Below, one piece after another: positions 34,831 through 48,200 of a stretch of 64,000 nt of DNA (its first letter is position 1; every line of letters begins with the position of its first letter). The stretch covers positions 1 to 64,000 of the forward strand of contig VZRS01012584.1 in assembly GCA_013398055.1 (NCBI GenBank), in the 5' to 3' direction. The position numbers and the translations under genes were made by a program. Below the pieces are notes generated by a model. The model did no database searches. It was not told where the DNA came from and saw only the letters and a list, made by a program, of their open reading frames with translations. Source of the DNA: Ifrita kowaldi (lineage: Eukaryota > Chordata > Aves > Passeriformes > Cinclosomatidae).

Positions 34831-37800
34831 GCACACATCTACCCCAGCATTTGGTGTTCAGCAATGGTCAGTAGTAAATGTCTATGGTGAAGGTAAGAAA
34901 CAAGAGCCTGTTCCTGCCTGTTCCTTCCTAGCTTCCAATGAGGAGAGGTTAGGGTTTCCCTGGCTAGAGTTTTCATCTGGACCAGTGTTTCTTTCATATT
35001 TGCAGAGGATAGGTCTGTGAGCAGCTCATCCCTTCTTTCTGAACCTGTTAATGTTCTGGGCTTCATAGGCTCCTTTCAAATTCAGTGTTGTGTCCTGAGG
35101 AAGAAACACGTTGTTCTATTGTTAAACCTTTCGCCTGATTGTCTTATGGGGTTATACAGTGAATGATTTCTCTCTCTGGATACCCTCCACTCCGCTTAAA
35201 GTTTTAATATTTTTCCCAAGCCATCCCAACTCCAATATTGATGGCCTTGTGTGAAGCAGTAGCAAGCCACGGCTTGCAGGTACTTGCTGGCCAGTTGTTA
35301 CTTGGAGTGGAGTTCACATGGAGTGGAGTTCAGGTGTCCCTGAGCTGTGGTAAGCTCATCACTTCCTCCCAGTGCAGCCTCTGATTGGAGTCCACAGAGA
35401 TGCAGCCCAACATGAATTGATGGCCATGTAATTGGTTCTTGTGTTTTCATATGATAAAAGATGAGTGATGGTTTTTACTGGGACACTTGTTACCGGCTAC
35501 AGAATCAAATACTGGTGCTCAAGTAATGTGCTCATTTCAGTGTAGGACGTGTGAGTGAGCTTGGTTCTGGCCTTTCTTTGTGTGGGTGTTTGACTTACCA
35601 AGTAGAAATTGTTCTTTTAATAGCAGTGTTTTTGGATGTGACTTCCTAAATTCTCAGAGCACGTGGAAATAGGGCAAGCCATGGAATGGAAGGGAGGAAA
35701 CTGTGGTTTCACACTCCTACCTGCAAAGCTGCCTAGGCATTTAAAGCTTCCAGACTTCTGTTCCTTGAAGTGTTGGAGGACTAACTGCCAGCAGGTTGTC
35801 CTGCTTCACCTAGACAGCAGCTTACTGAGTGGCAGGAGGCAGTGTGGTAGTTAATATCCCTTTATCAGATAGTTCTTGTCATCAAAGGACAATGTGTGTT
35901 AGGGAACCCTCTGTTTGATTGCAGAGTTGAGATGTGTGCATGAAGAGTCTTTTTCTCAGTCCTTTCCAGTGCAATCCTTTCCATCTTATACCATTTTATG
36001 TGTCATTTTTTCCCCAATATACTGACATAAAGCATCATAATAAATTACTGCTCACCTTCTTGTCTTTTCCCTATCTCTACACCATCTATTTTGCCTGATC
36101 CCTTTCCTATCTTCATCTGGCTTATCTGTTTTCTGTGAAATTTAATAATTCTTAGCCTGTCTTGCAGCCCAGCCTGATTACAGATACTGAAGGTGATGCC
36201 CTGTGCTGTGAAATTTTGCCTTATTGATGTCAGCATGGTTTCAACTCTGGCTTCTCCAAAACTTTTCAAGCGAGTTTTTGGGTGGTTCGGGATCTGTGTG
36301 GGAGGTGGCCACTAAACATCTTTATGCCTTAGATGTGTGTTATCTGTTAATGAAACCTTGTGTGCCTTTCTTACAGGGCTGGGACTTTCTGGCCTGACTG
36401 GCAGCTTCGATTTCTCACTCTGGTGCTTGCTCACAACCAAGCATGCCCTGAACCTGCAGATGGGGAGGAGGGGTTTTATTCAGGATCTTGGTTGCTTAGG
36501 GCTGAAGAATTGACATGCTCCAAACACTTAGCATGAAAACCCTGAAGCAAATCATATTGCATAGAGTGGAGAACTGGGGAGGTGGAAGCTGCCCAGTGCT
36601 TTAAGAGCAAGTGGATTAAGGTTGTTGCAAGCGTGTCCGTGTCAGGGATGGAATGATCAGAGCAGGAAAGCTCTAGGAGTCATTTCATGGCTGAGTTAAA
36701 CGCAGATGAGGCTTTGCTTCCCTCCTCCACAGAGCACCTGTGTCTCCATGCCTCAGTGTCCTGGCCCTCTCTGTGTGTAGTATGTGCTGCTTATACATGC
36801 CTTTCCCCTTTCACCTTTCCTGGTGTTTGACTTCTTAAAACCCTCTAAGCATTATTTCCCTCTCCCCTGATGAAGAATTTAGACTTAATTTGTAAATTGT
36901 TTGAATATCACAGGGCAGAGGAGGAAGATCAAGCACACTGTTTTTGTGATTTGGCTTCTTTCCCCTAAAAGCATGAACAAGTACAGCTCCTGCCTCTGCA
37001 CGGTGTCGAGAAAGAACTGCTGCCCTGTGTGCTAAGATAAAGAAAGTACATGTTTGTTGAGAAATCCTCTTCTTCCTCAGCATCCCGATCACTTTTTTCA
37101 AAATTCTCCTAAATATGGAAGTTTGAATTTGGTATACGTGTGTCTGTATGGCAAAAGGAAAAAGACAAAAATAATTTGTGGCTTGTGGCACCAGGAAAAG
37201 AGATTCCTTCCACCTCTACTTTTAAATTGAAACATTCTTGATTTTTAGTTGTTCTGGCAGACCTGAAAGGATTCTCCCCTCCCCCTGACCTCACTGGCAT
37301 GCATGAATTGCTGCTTATTGAAAAGTAATTTTCTGTCATAGATTCTAATGGAATAGTTTATATAAAATGTCATTCTATATATATACATGCATTTTTAAAA
37401 CAATACTTGTTAACTGAAAACTTTGCCAGTCACATCTGAAAAAATATTGGGATTGGTTTTGGCAGTTCTGAACCTTAAAAAATAGAAAGGAGATATTTTA
37501 TAAATAGAAGAGATTTTCTTCTTTTGCATCATGATTCTTTAAGCATTTTCTATACATGAGCAAATATTTAGACTTTTGTCCAAAGCAGTGACAGCTGGAG
37601 TATTTACTTAAATCAATTCTACATGTCCTCTTGTAGGGTGTGGGGTTATGAGAAGAAAAAGCCCTGGACCACTTAAGGTTTGTGATAAAGTATGAGCACA
37701 GATGACATTACATACCTTTTCCCACTGGTGCAGGTAATGTTCACTCTGTTTCTCTCCACAGCCTTGAAATTGGCCTGGTCTACATGGGTCTGCTTATGTT

Positions 37801-39454
37801 CATTCTTAGTGTCTGCTTCTCAGATGCTGGCATGGATTTCACAGCAAGTGTACTTTGTCCAGATGTGTCAAAAGTTGCTTCTAAGGAAAAGTCTTGAGCA
37901 TTGATGGGTCAAAGGCACACAGTATCTGGCTGAACTCATCTCTGTGACAAGTACTTAAGGCAGCTTGGGTGAGGCTGAAAAAACCAGGATTGAAATTGAA
38001 AAATGATCCTTTCTGTGAGAGTCTTTTGTAAAATGTGTTAGATATAGATATGGAGTGAAAAGAAATCAGAATCATTTGGTTTAATCAGGCAATTTGCTTC
38101 TCTAGTTTGCAGCCTGCTGCAGCATTGTGTCACAGTTGTATTTTAGGCAGCTCAGAAATTACAAGTCTGTGCCCTGGGGGTTGTGCTGCCTGCCTGCTCC
38201 CTTCCTACAATTGGAGTCCCTGAGGATCTCCTTTCCTCAATGTCAGGATTGTTGTAATTGCATCATCTCCTAGGGCTTGCTTAGCACTCCCGTGTACCTG
38301 TCCTTTGATGAAAGTAGTGGCGTTTTTTCACTTCCCTGCTTACCACCTGGTCTTCATTGCAGAATCAGGACCAAGCTTTTAGATTATCACAATTCTTGCT
38401 CTCTAGTAGGATATGGCAATCATAAGAGACATGAGGTGAGTTTTTTAAAACTACGGTTTAACATTTAAAAACAAACAAAAAATGCCCCAGACCCCATTGC
38501 ACTGAAGCTGTGATCATCAATCCAGCTGAACAGCTTTAATTTGTCTACAAGACCTGACCAGTCAGGACAAACATTTCTATCCTGAAGGCAATGGTGATAA
38601 TTCAAAGAAAGCATAGATGCTAATAAGTCCTGAGAATCAGCAGAGGAAGCATGCCACACACAGGATGCCAGTTTCTGGCTTGTGGGACATCTGCCATCAG
38701 TCTGATTTGACACAGGAGCGATACACTGGTGGCCAAGTTTTTTGAACCCTCATGCAGCAGGTTTCCTGGTAGTTTTGCAAAACCAAAATCTTGTAGCAGA
38801 AAGGGAGACAGAGCAAGTGAGGTCCCACTATGAAAAACAGTTTTGGTTTGCTGATGGGAGATGCATCAGCAAAAAGAGAACCTGGAGCCTTTGTTGCTGT
38901 CCTCCTGGTTATGGTTGTTGCCTGACTTTTGGAGCAGATGCTGGAGGAGTTGACTTATTTTTCAGTGATTTTTCTCCGCAATAAGAGTTCTCACTCTGTC
39001 CTTGGCACAGTTCTTGCTATCCTATTTGGGACCTGCACTGTCCAGTTTATTCTCCCTGAGTCTGTTGCCTTTCCAAATCTCAGTGCAAAGGTACTAGACT
39101 AGAAATCCTGTCCTGGGAGCATGGGCTACACCAGGCCTTCAAGAATCTGTCATGCATCGCACCCCTTCACATGCATCTATTGTGCATCACTGGATCTCTT
39201 TTCTCCTTTACCGCTTTTTTGGCATCCTGCACTGCCCTGTTACCCAGGCTGGGGGAAGGATGCCATGGGCTGACTTCCTCAGTGTGTGTCCCACTGCTGA
39301 CTGTGCCCCAGCTATGCCAGGCAAACTGTCCCACTCCCACCCCCTCCTCTTGCTTGCCCCAGATCGGAGCCCCTGAGAGGTCTTTGTCCGCCTGTTGAGA
39401 GCAGCCCCCGTTCCTCCATTCCCACATGGCGCACCCTCCCCAGCAGCCCTCTCC

Positions 39455-39805
39455 CCATTCAGCAGTTTGGGCTGAAAGAACCTTGGCTAATTACGGCGGG
39501 CTGAAAATTACCACTTTGCCATGTTGTCCTGCTGCTGGGCCCATTTGTGTGGCGCCTGTAGTTAGAGGGAACAAAGTCCCCCCCGTGGAGCCAGGCAGGC
39601 CCCAAGTGTGAAGCTACAGGTACAAGCAAGAGGGGAATGAAGGGAATAATTACCAGCTTCTCCAGGTGAAAGCCCCGTTAAAACTTCAATAAGCCAATTA
39701 GGGGCCAGGGTGTGTGTGTGGGGAGAGTCTCCCCCACCTATAACTGATTCCCACCAGGCAATTAACAGAAATCATTTCACGGAGGGGAGGATAAGAAATG
39801 GCTCT
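39455..39805. promoter_or_regulatory. Putative conserved non-coding element, intron 5
   Basis: Four TAATTA/CAATTA cores occur in 280 bases: GCTAATTACGG at 39487, AATAATTACC at 39645, GCCAATTAGGG at 39693 and GCAATTAACAG at 39758. CpGs are retained (TTACGGCGGG, GTGGCGCC, CCCCGTGG, TTTCACGG). No coding similarity is seen. The regular spacing of identical homeodomain cores is unusual for neutral intron. Confidence 0.5.
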
Positions 39806-42800
39806 TAGAAATTGTCTTGAGCTGGGGGGGCTTGAAACAGCACGACTGCTGCAATGGTCCTCATGTACTCCAACCTCCTGGCTCATTGTGTGGCCTGAAA
39901 ATATTGGTGGGGCTAGGAGGAGAGGGAGGAGGGAGGGAAAATGGCAAAGAAAAAGGAATCGCTGGAGCTTTACACCTGGGCAGGCTTTGAGAAAGTGAGG
40001 GCTGGAGTTCAGAGCTTCTTGTAAGACTGTGTGTGGGCCCAGAGCACTGAGCTCAAGGGAGCTGTTGGGTCTGGGGAAGTGGGTGAAGATCGGGCTCAGG
40101 GTGTCTTCCCCGTGGGGGCGAGGGGGAAGGATAACAGCACTGAGCTGAGTAGGGAGGGGAATCGTGCTGGGTGCAAAGGCTGGAAGTGAGTGTGCAGGTT
40201 GGTGAGAACTGAATGGCAGGCCCTCAGAGATCTGCCCAAGGTGCATGATAGTCGGTAGGTGCAAAGGGTGTCCAGTGTCTAATACCATGCATGTATCTCA
40301 TCCAGGGATCATGCTTTTCTGCTGCTCAGTTCGCAGCTTCATCTGTTCCTTCCTATCAATTAGTTCCAAAAACCTGGGGAATTTGTTCTGGATAGAGATT
40401 TTATGAAATTGCCTTGCAACTCCCATGTACTGTAGTGCAGATGGCATGTGCAGCAGTTGGAGGTAGAGCATGCTGTCTGGTGGGTACCTCGCATGAGTCT
40501 TGCCCATTGGTGTTTGAAAAGCTGCTCTGGGGAGTAGAGCAAGAGTAGAGCATAGGATGAAATTGCTACAGATGGCTGAGATTTCTGTAGTGATGTTGGA
40601 AGGGAGAATGCATTGTGTGAGTAAAGAAGTCGAGATACCAGTTGTGGTTATTTCACCTGCACTTGAAAAAAAACCAACCCAAATAAACCTTTAACTCCTC
40701 AAAAAACAAATGTAACCTTAGTAGTCACTTTCTTTGAATTTATAATGTTATAGCTTCTGAGCGTTAAAAATGTTCTTTGAGATTTCGTTCTGGTTACTGA
40801 TGAGCTGATATAACCATACCGTAGTGGTGTTTAACCACCTAGTCTCAAACTGACCTGAAAGTCCCTAGATTTCATCTCTTTTCTTCTTTTTTTCCCCCCT
40901 CTTCTCTTTCTCCACAGAAAGCTCTCTGTGGTAGGAATAGAGAGCCATATCTCTTGCACAGCCTAGACTTTAGCTCAGAAGTGATTTCTCAGTTGAGTCA
41001 TGTTTCTTTATCATTCCGCTTCTAAGATGTAACCCCAGTGGTTGCCTGCAAAGAGAGCTCTGCTCACAGGAGGGTCTGGTAGGCGTGGACAGACAAATCA
41101 ATTTTGGCATGGGCTTTGATTTTTGGTACAAGTTATTCCCATCAGTTCCAATGTTATGTTCTGGATTAAATTTCTGTTATGGTTAAGCAGTCTCTTTTAT
41201 CCTGTAATAACAGTAATAACTTGAGCATCATTTTGGGTTTAAATTTGGTCTCAAGAGAGATAAGGCGTTCTTGTACAAAGACCTCTGTCATGAACAACTA
41301 CTTCATGCCTGGCAAGCCCAGAGGTCTGGGGAGTGAAGAAAGATAAAGATTGTTGGATATACCATGTAAATATGTATTTTATACTGTTAAAAATAGGTTA
41401 TCAAGCCTTTTCCGTTAATAAAGGAGCAGGGCTTATGTCAACCCAGTAGAAATACCTATGTAGCTAGAAAAGCAATTCTGTTTGAAGTTCTGAAAAATGA
41501 CAGCAGCACTGTGAAAAGCACTGTTCCACTATTCCTCTTGTACAGGGACACTCAGAACCCTCAATCAGCTTTTATGGAGCTAATCTGAATGCGGTCCTCT
41601 TCTGGACATTTGCTTCTTCCTAGAAGTGTGTGTCATGTGGAGTCTTGGGGAAAGTGGTGATACTTAGATGTGAACAGCCCTAGGAACATCAGGGCTGTTT
41701 TGTGGATTGAATCACTAGTTTCTAATCAAGGACATTTTCCTGTTCAATACTGTAGTGTGGAAGAGTATGCATGTATTTGTCCTGTCTGGAATCTTTGTCT
41801 TGATGTCATTGAGCTCAGTTTTTCTCCAGAAATGAGGATTGTGCTCTGTATCTGGTGGCTTGTTTTCACAGAACTTACTTGCTGCAGGGCTGGTGAAGGG
41901 ACAGTGATCAAGGTTGCAGGTGTCTTGGGCACAGAGTATGGGGTGAAACTGCAAAGCAGTGAAGGCGTGATGGACGTGTCTAGGTTGAACACCTGCTAAG
42001 CAGCTTGCTAGAGTAGGGGTGATCTCTCTCCCATGCCAGGAATTGGGCCTTTGGGGATATTAAGGGCTTTTTCTGTTCTTCAGCCTGAGTGTCTGTGAAG
42101 TCTGGAGGAAGGCATGAAGTTAGAGGCCAAGGAGGAAGGCTGGAGAGGTGAAGCTGATGCTCCCTCTGTCATGAGGCATGAAGCAAATGACCTGGGAGGC
42201 AATGACGTGAGCATTTCTTCTATCTCATGAGCTGCAGTTCTGCCTCAAATGTCACTTCGGGTTTCAACCCAGCATCTCTACAGTGCTCTTCAGTACAAAA
42301 TGTAAATGCCTTCTTTCTGGGGACCCCTTCCTAGGGGTCCACTTGAGGTAGCATATGAATGAATTACTAGTCCATCGTGTTGGTGCATGTTACGGGTGCC
42401 CCTTGCAAGAACACAGCATTTCCTCTTGGAGCAGTAGTGGTTGTCAGTGTTGCAGGGTTCATGGTCTTCTCTATGCACTTTGCTTTCTCTCTGTGCTGAG
42501 TCCATGGTGGGGTGTGGCAGAGCTCTTCTGTACCTTCTCTGTGTGGCATTTATGATGTATATCAGGAACACAATTCAACTCTGAGTTGACTGGTGCCTTG
42601 GGAGATGCTGTAGCATGCACACGAGCTCAAAGAAGTAGCAGCAAACCTGCCAGAACTTTCCAGTCTGTTTCTGGAACAAGCCTGGTTATTTGCCTTCAGC
42701 TGCTGGGTCTTTTTGGCAAGGTTATTGTACAAAGGTGAGGCTGTGCTGCAGTGGGGTTCTTCTGCTTGCTCAGGTGAGCTTCAGGTGCAACCTGCTGATT

Positions 42801-43329
42801 TTTGTTGGATTTGTGGTTACAGAATGCTATCATATAACCCAGCTGTCTTGGCTTCTGAGATACTGAAGATGTTTAGTTCAGTTCTCTGGTTATCCTGCAA
42901 GAAGTACAAAGTATGGCTAAAGGAACTGGTCTGGGGCGGTGAAGGGGCAACATCAGCCCTGCATGACCGCACGATCCTGGGTTTGTCCAGCATTGCCTGC
43001 GTCTGAGGCAGGTGGTATTTCTTGCATGTTTGTGGTGCTGCTTTCTCATGAAGAAAATGCTAAACTGATGCTGTGCTGGTTTTTTTTCCCCCTTGCAAAT
43101 TAAATGCCCCTAGGGAAGGAGCACTTGCTTCCCTGCACTCTCTGTCTCTCTCCCTTTGTGTGTGTCTGGTCTGTTGGAGAAGTCTCATGCTGGAGGTGGC
43201 AAAACTCCCTGTGCTGGGTTTCCGACCCCCTCCTCTCCTCTTCACAATGTTGTTACTGTTGCATCTGCTCTTCAGCAGGGGCTCCATCAAGTTTGTGTGA
43301 CCTTAGCACTGTATTCATGCTGGAGGAGT

Positions 43330-43960
43330 TACCTTCCATAATGATGTCAACTGACGAGGTTGGCGGGATGGTGGCGGCCGCGATAAGACATGACATGTTC
43401 TAATGATTCGCCTTAGTGAGCTGTGTGTGTGTGTTGGGGGGGCACAGAGGGGCTTGGAGAGGGGAGGTGGGGGCCCCACAGGTGCCGACAAAGACTTTGA
43501 CCTTTGCTGCTATAATATCAGTGTTTCACAGGCAGGGCGGTTCGGTAACCCACTTTCAGCCCATCAAAAATTGATTTAATTGCAATTTTTTCCCCCAATT
43601 AGGAGCACTGGAGCTTAACTAATTGGAGTAATAGAGAGTAATAAGGCTCTGATAAAAAGCCTTCCTCTGCCTCCTTTGTATCTTGTGTCATCGCCTGTCA
43701 GAGGTCAGAGAGCTTGCATATTCTATTAGGCAGAGTTGCCTTCATTTGTACAAATTAGTTTACCCAACAGTAATTAAAATGCCAGTGCGGGTCGGGGAGA
43801 GCTGAATACAATTGATGGGCACGTTGGTGAAGGATTTGACAGCTCCGGTGGCCTCCCTTGCCAAAGCGTGTCAGTGCTGAATCAAAGGCTACACAAACCC
43901 ACAGACCCGTGTGTTTAACCCGCGGCACCGTCAGCACCAACTGCTCTCTCTCTTCTCCTA
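43330..43960. promoter_or_regulatory. Putative conserved non-coding element, intron 5 (strongest candidate)
   Basis: The block carries about 18 CpGs in 630 bases, including a GCGGCCGC at 43374, while neighbouring intron sequence has only a handful per kilobase. It contains GATTTAATTGCAATT (43573), CCCAATTAGG (43594), ACTAATTGGAG (43618), CAGTAATTAAAAT (43769), CTGATAAAAAGCC and TTTGACCTTTGC (nuclear-receptor-like). No reading frame resembles a protein. The pattern is that of a deeply conserved enhancer; FGF8 as target is inferred from location. Confidence 0.6.
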
Positions 43961-44149
43961 TCTCCCTTTTGGACTTGCTTTCTCTTCTCCTTCTTTTCTC
44001 ATCTCACTTGAGACTTTTAAAAATAGATGTTTCCCATCTTTGAGCTGTCCTTTCTGTTGATCGCTTTCATAACACTGCTACCAACCGCCCCATCCTGTCT
44101 CCCTTGGTTCTCCCCCTTCTCTCCCCCCACCTTCCACATTCCCAGCTGC

Positions 44150-44330
44150 AGGGCTCTGTCAAGTAATAACTTCTTTGTTTCCCAGTCCAATGAGTCTCCG
44201 TATATAATAGTTTCCAAAATGGAACAACGATGTCCAATTCCAGCGGGCGGGGGAGCGCGCCAGGAGGAAGGAACAGACTCTTGCACGTGTCAAGCAGATT
44301 CTGGATTTGAAATCCCCGAAGAGCAGAATA
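44150..44330. promoter_or_regulatory. Putative conserved non-coding element, satellite of the 43330 block
   Basis: AAGTAATAACTTC, CTCCGTATATAATAG and AACAACGATGTCC are followed by a CpG-rich GCGGGCGGGGGAGCGCGCC and an E-box in TTGCACGTGTC. It lies only 190 bases beyond the larger block, from which it is separated by a C/T-rich spacer, so the two may be one composite element. Confidence 0.4.
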
Positions 44331-46251
44331 AAACTAGAGAAGCAATCTGTTTACAGTACAAGGGAAGGGCACAAGCCTGGGGCACAGGGGAGGTGTAGTG
44401 AGAAGAGGTGGGAAAGGATTTGTTTTACCCAGGTCCCTTCAATGACTGTGCATTGCAGGATTCCCAGTGCAGGCGGGGCCTGCTCTGGAGGCTGGGTCGA
44501 TAGTGGGGAAGGTATGTGTTGTTCAATGGGACTTGTATTTCTGGAGCTGAGACTGTTTCCAAGCCTCAGGATAAACAGCATCTTTCCAAAAGAACTGATG
44601 GGCATCTACCTCTGTCCCTCTGGTTTGTTCACATCTAGCAATGGTCTGTCGAGGATGGGGTAAAGAGGGATGCTACACGAGTCAAACTGTACTTGGCACC
44701 TTGGGAGCAGCCACGGAATTATTGCAGCTGGACTGTAGCCAGAGCACTACTGCCGTTGCCAGAAATGCCATGGGATCTTCAACAACCACAAGTCAGTCAG
44801 ATGTAGAGTTCTTGTGTTTCTTCCAAGAGCACTGCCAGGATGTGTGTTCTCTTTCATTTCCTGGCCCAGCTTCTGTTGTGGGGGGATGATGTCTAATGAA
44901 ATGTCTCTTCTGCAACATAGAAAACGTCTGGCTTCTGGAGAAGCAGGCTCTTGGTTGTTTCGTTGGGGCTTTTTCCCCTCTTGTTTATTCCTCTCCTCTC
45001 TGTCAGTAGGGAGTTTCAAATAAGAAAGAACATCAAAGTATCAGATGAGTTGGAAAATTCCTTGTGTTGGCTAACAAAAATATGCCGTTTATGAAGTATG
45101 TGTGTGTCAATGCTGTGCAAAATTCTTGACTTCCTGGTTTGGTTGTTGGCTTGGTTTTAGTTCCTAGGGGATCCCTGTGAAGACAACATGCCCTGTTATG
45201 GAAGCCCTGCAATGGTGCTTTCTTTCCCCTTAGAAGGGCGTATTAGAGGGAGCTTGTAGTCATGGTAGCCAGCACCTTTCAAAGGAGAGAGGAAAGCTGA
45301 GTGGGGAAGGGGCTTTCCATCCCCAAGGCCATCTGGAGATTGGCCATAGCAGTTTTTATGGTGGATGTAGAGGCATCTGATCAGTGTCAGTGTACATCAG
45401 TAGTGTTGTATGTACTTCAGGTAGATGAGTCATGCCTGCATTAATATGTTTAGGATATCCTGTACTCCCCTCTTCCCAGTCTAGTCTCTCCTCAGTTTGG
45501 CTGTAGAAAGCAGTGTGGGCAAAATAAATGATGCTCTCTAAGCTAGCAACTCAGCTTGAATTGTTTCTCTTGGGCAGCTGGCAACAACAGTTGTGAAAAA
45601 GCTGCACTTCTCTAAGTTGGAGGGTTTTCTTGTGTGTGCTCTGTGCTTTCTAAGACAAAAATGCTTTGTTGAAGGTAGACTGAAAGGAGCAAGCCTGATA
45701 GAATGCTTCAGCTCTGCTGAATGAAGTTTCAGAAGTTTTGGAGCCAAGCTTTACATGCTTACCTCCAATATGCATGTTGTTTTAGACCTATGAAAGCTGA
45801 CTTGTGTTGCCCTTTTGCCTGAAGTAAAACTGTCACCTCTGAGAGGTTCCCAGTTATGAGACACCCGAGGCTTCAAGGTGTATGCCTGCAGATCAGACTC
45901 AAGGTGAGGGGCCCTGTATCATGCTCTGGAATCCAGACTTTAAGGTCAGTTCACTCTCAGGCTTTGAGAATTTCTCATTGGCACTACTTCTTGTGCATGT
46001 TGTCTTGTGAATGCTGCATTCTAATGCTGCAGTGAAGGTGGCCTGCTCTTGTGGGAGAAGTCTTATCTTTGCTTGCTAATGGGCTCAGGCTGTTAAAGAT
46101 AAGGCCTGCAAACCTGATCCTGCTGAAGTATGAGACAAAATTCCTGTTGACTGAATGGAGTCAGCTTTACCCAGAAGAGACTTGTTTGTGGCCCTGAGGC
46201 CTGTATTTGATGCTGGAGAAAAATCTCTTTATCTAATGCTTTTCTGTCTCT

Positions 46252-46271
46252 CTCTTTTTTTTTTTTTTTTT
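46252..46271. repeat. Poly(T) tract
   Basis: An almost uninterrupted run of about 18 T. It is simple sequence with no adjacent target-site duplication or element body that I can recognise. Confidence 0.8.
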
Positions 46272-48094
46272 CTCTGAGGGGTGAGGGGTAAGGACCAAGG
46301 AGGGAAAGCTGAAGTCCAGAACTGACAGCATGAGGGAGGATTAGACCTAGCTGTTCCTCCCACCTTTTTCTCCCTGTTGGTGTGCCTCCATGGTAATTTA
46401 GACCTGTGGCAACCATCAAAGCCTTGTGCATACCTTCTGCACAAAGGGGTCTGTCTCCCACGTGAGGGTGTTCTCTGCTGGGACAGAGTCAGTTTGTCCA
46501 CCAAAAGAAAAGTCTTAAGCACCCAATTGCCTGCTTGACTGACTCCCTGACTGCTATTATGTTTCTAACCACAGTAATTGACTTTACTAGTTATTAATGG
46601 ATTATGAGGTGGGGACAGAACCCAACACCCAGCTTTGTAGCAGAGGGACCCCCTGACCAAAGTGCTGCTTTCCAGATGTGGGGTTTGACCGACAAGCTGT
46701 CAAGGTGGGTGTCTTTTGCTTATTTTCCTCTGAGATGGGAGACATTGACAAAAGGGAAATGTTCCCTCCTGTCCTGCACTATGGTGGAGATAAGGCAGGC
46801 ATTGAGCAGAAACCCTGTTTCCAAAGGTGAAATGCTGCACACTTTCTTGCTTGATCCTGGTGGCTGCTGCACAGCAACAGGAATTGGATTTTCCATAGAC
46901 TCTCAGGCTTTGGTCAGGGACTTACATGGAGAAGAATAATGTCTGTGTTCTGCAGCACCTGTAGGGACAGCCCAGTGCTACAGCTGCTTTGGCTGATCGC
47001 ATGTGCACTGCCAATGAACCTAGAATTTTGCATGTAAGACATCCTGTTTGGAGACACTTTGAAATAGCTCTAGTCCTGCAGGCCTTTTCTAGCCTAAAGG
47101 GCAGCTAAGGGTCACAGAACTTGTGGACACCTCCAGGTATGTGAGTTTGGGTGGAAGGACAGAGTCAGCACAAAGGAGAACCTTGGTAGCTGAAGCCCTT
47201 CCTAAGTTCTTATAGCTCTTTGAAATGGTTTGATGTTACCTGCTTGCCTCTTTTGCAGAGTGTTTTGTCAGAGCTGCTTTGGCCTTACGGTTTGGAGAAA
47301 CCAGTTGCTTGGCTAAACCACAGAGATAGGAGTCCTGAGTTCTGGCCTTGCTTCCATCTGGCCCTTCTCTGGCTTTGGTTGAGCTGAGCCTGTGTTTAGC
47401 ACTTGGCTGCTGAGTGCCTTCTTACAGCAGCAGTAGCACTTCTCACAGAAGTCAAGGACGCTGCAAGAATCCATTCCTGGTGCAGTAGAGGCTTGGAGAC
47501 ACCTTTACTTCCAGAGGAAGAATGCTGTAGAGGATCAAAGAAATGTTTAAAAACTACTCTAACTGCTATTTTTACAGACATGACATTGTTTTCTTATTTT
47601 GCTTTCATCTTTCAGCTGCCAGCCCTGTGTCATACTGCAAAAATTGTTTAGGCAAAGCATAGAGATGGCTTTTATTTAAAGCAGGTTCCATTTCCTGCGT
47701 TCATGCTATCCTTGTTGCATTGACTTAAACATAGTTTTGGCATTTTGTTCTCTGTAGCTGCAATAAATATAGCTTTGTGAGAGGTCATTTATAACTTGCT
47801 TAGAAATCCTTTTATGAGCTGCTTCCTCTTATTTGGACTGAGGATAGGAAGTTGGCACGAAACAAGCAGTGTGGTTTGGAGAGCCACAGCACCCATGTTC
47901 CTGATGCTTGATTTTAAGGATTTGTTCTGTGTTAGGAACTAGTATGAGGCCAGTGGCTGTCAGGTGACTGTCAGGTGCTGTCAGCCAGCATGTGCAGCAG
48001 GGACATAGCATTGCCAAGAGGACTTTGGAATGGACCCTGCTGGAGGGTGTAAACTGAGCCAAATATTGCTGCAGAAGAGCTGTGCTGCCTCTAA

Positions 48095-48200
48095 CAGAGC
48101 GTCTGAGCACTGGGGAGGGCAACCTGATCCAGCTTTGAAATTGGCCCTACTTTGAGCAGGCTGGACCAGAGACCTCTATTCTGTGATTCTGTAGGCCTGT
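48095..48200 (+). mobile_element. CR1 LINE 3' fragment (short, diverged)
   Basis: GAGCACTGGGGAGGGCAACCTGATCCAGC, TTTGAGCAGGCTGGACCAGA and the terminal CTATTCTGTGATTCTGTAG match the order and style of the CR1 3' end (GGTTGGACCAGATGACC ... ATTCTATGATTCTGTG). About 100 bases remain, and it is more diverged than the left-edge copy. Confidence 0.75.

Noticed and set aside
39698..40288. Minus-strand open frame of 196 codons, the longest in the window
   Set aside because: Its translation is rich in Pro, His, Leu and Ser from a GC-skewed, partly regulatory-like segment. It shows no recognisable domain and partly overlaps the putative element at 39455-39805. It has no splice or promoter context.
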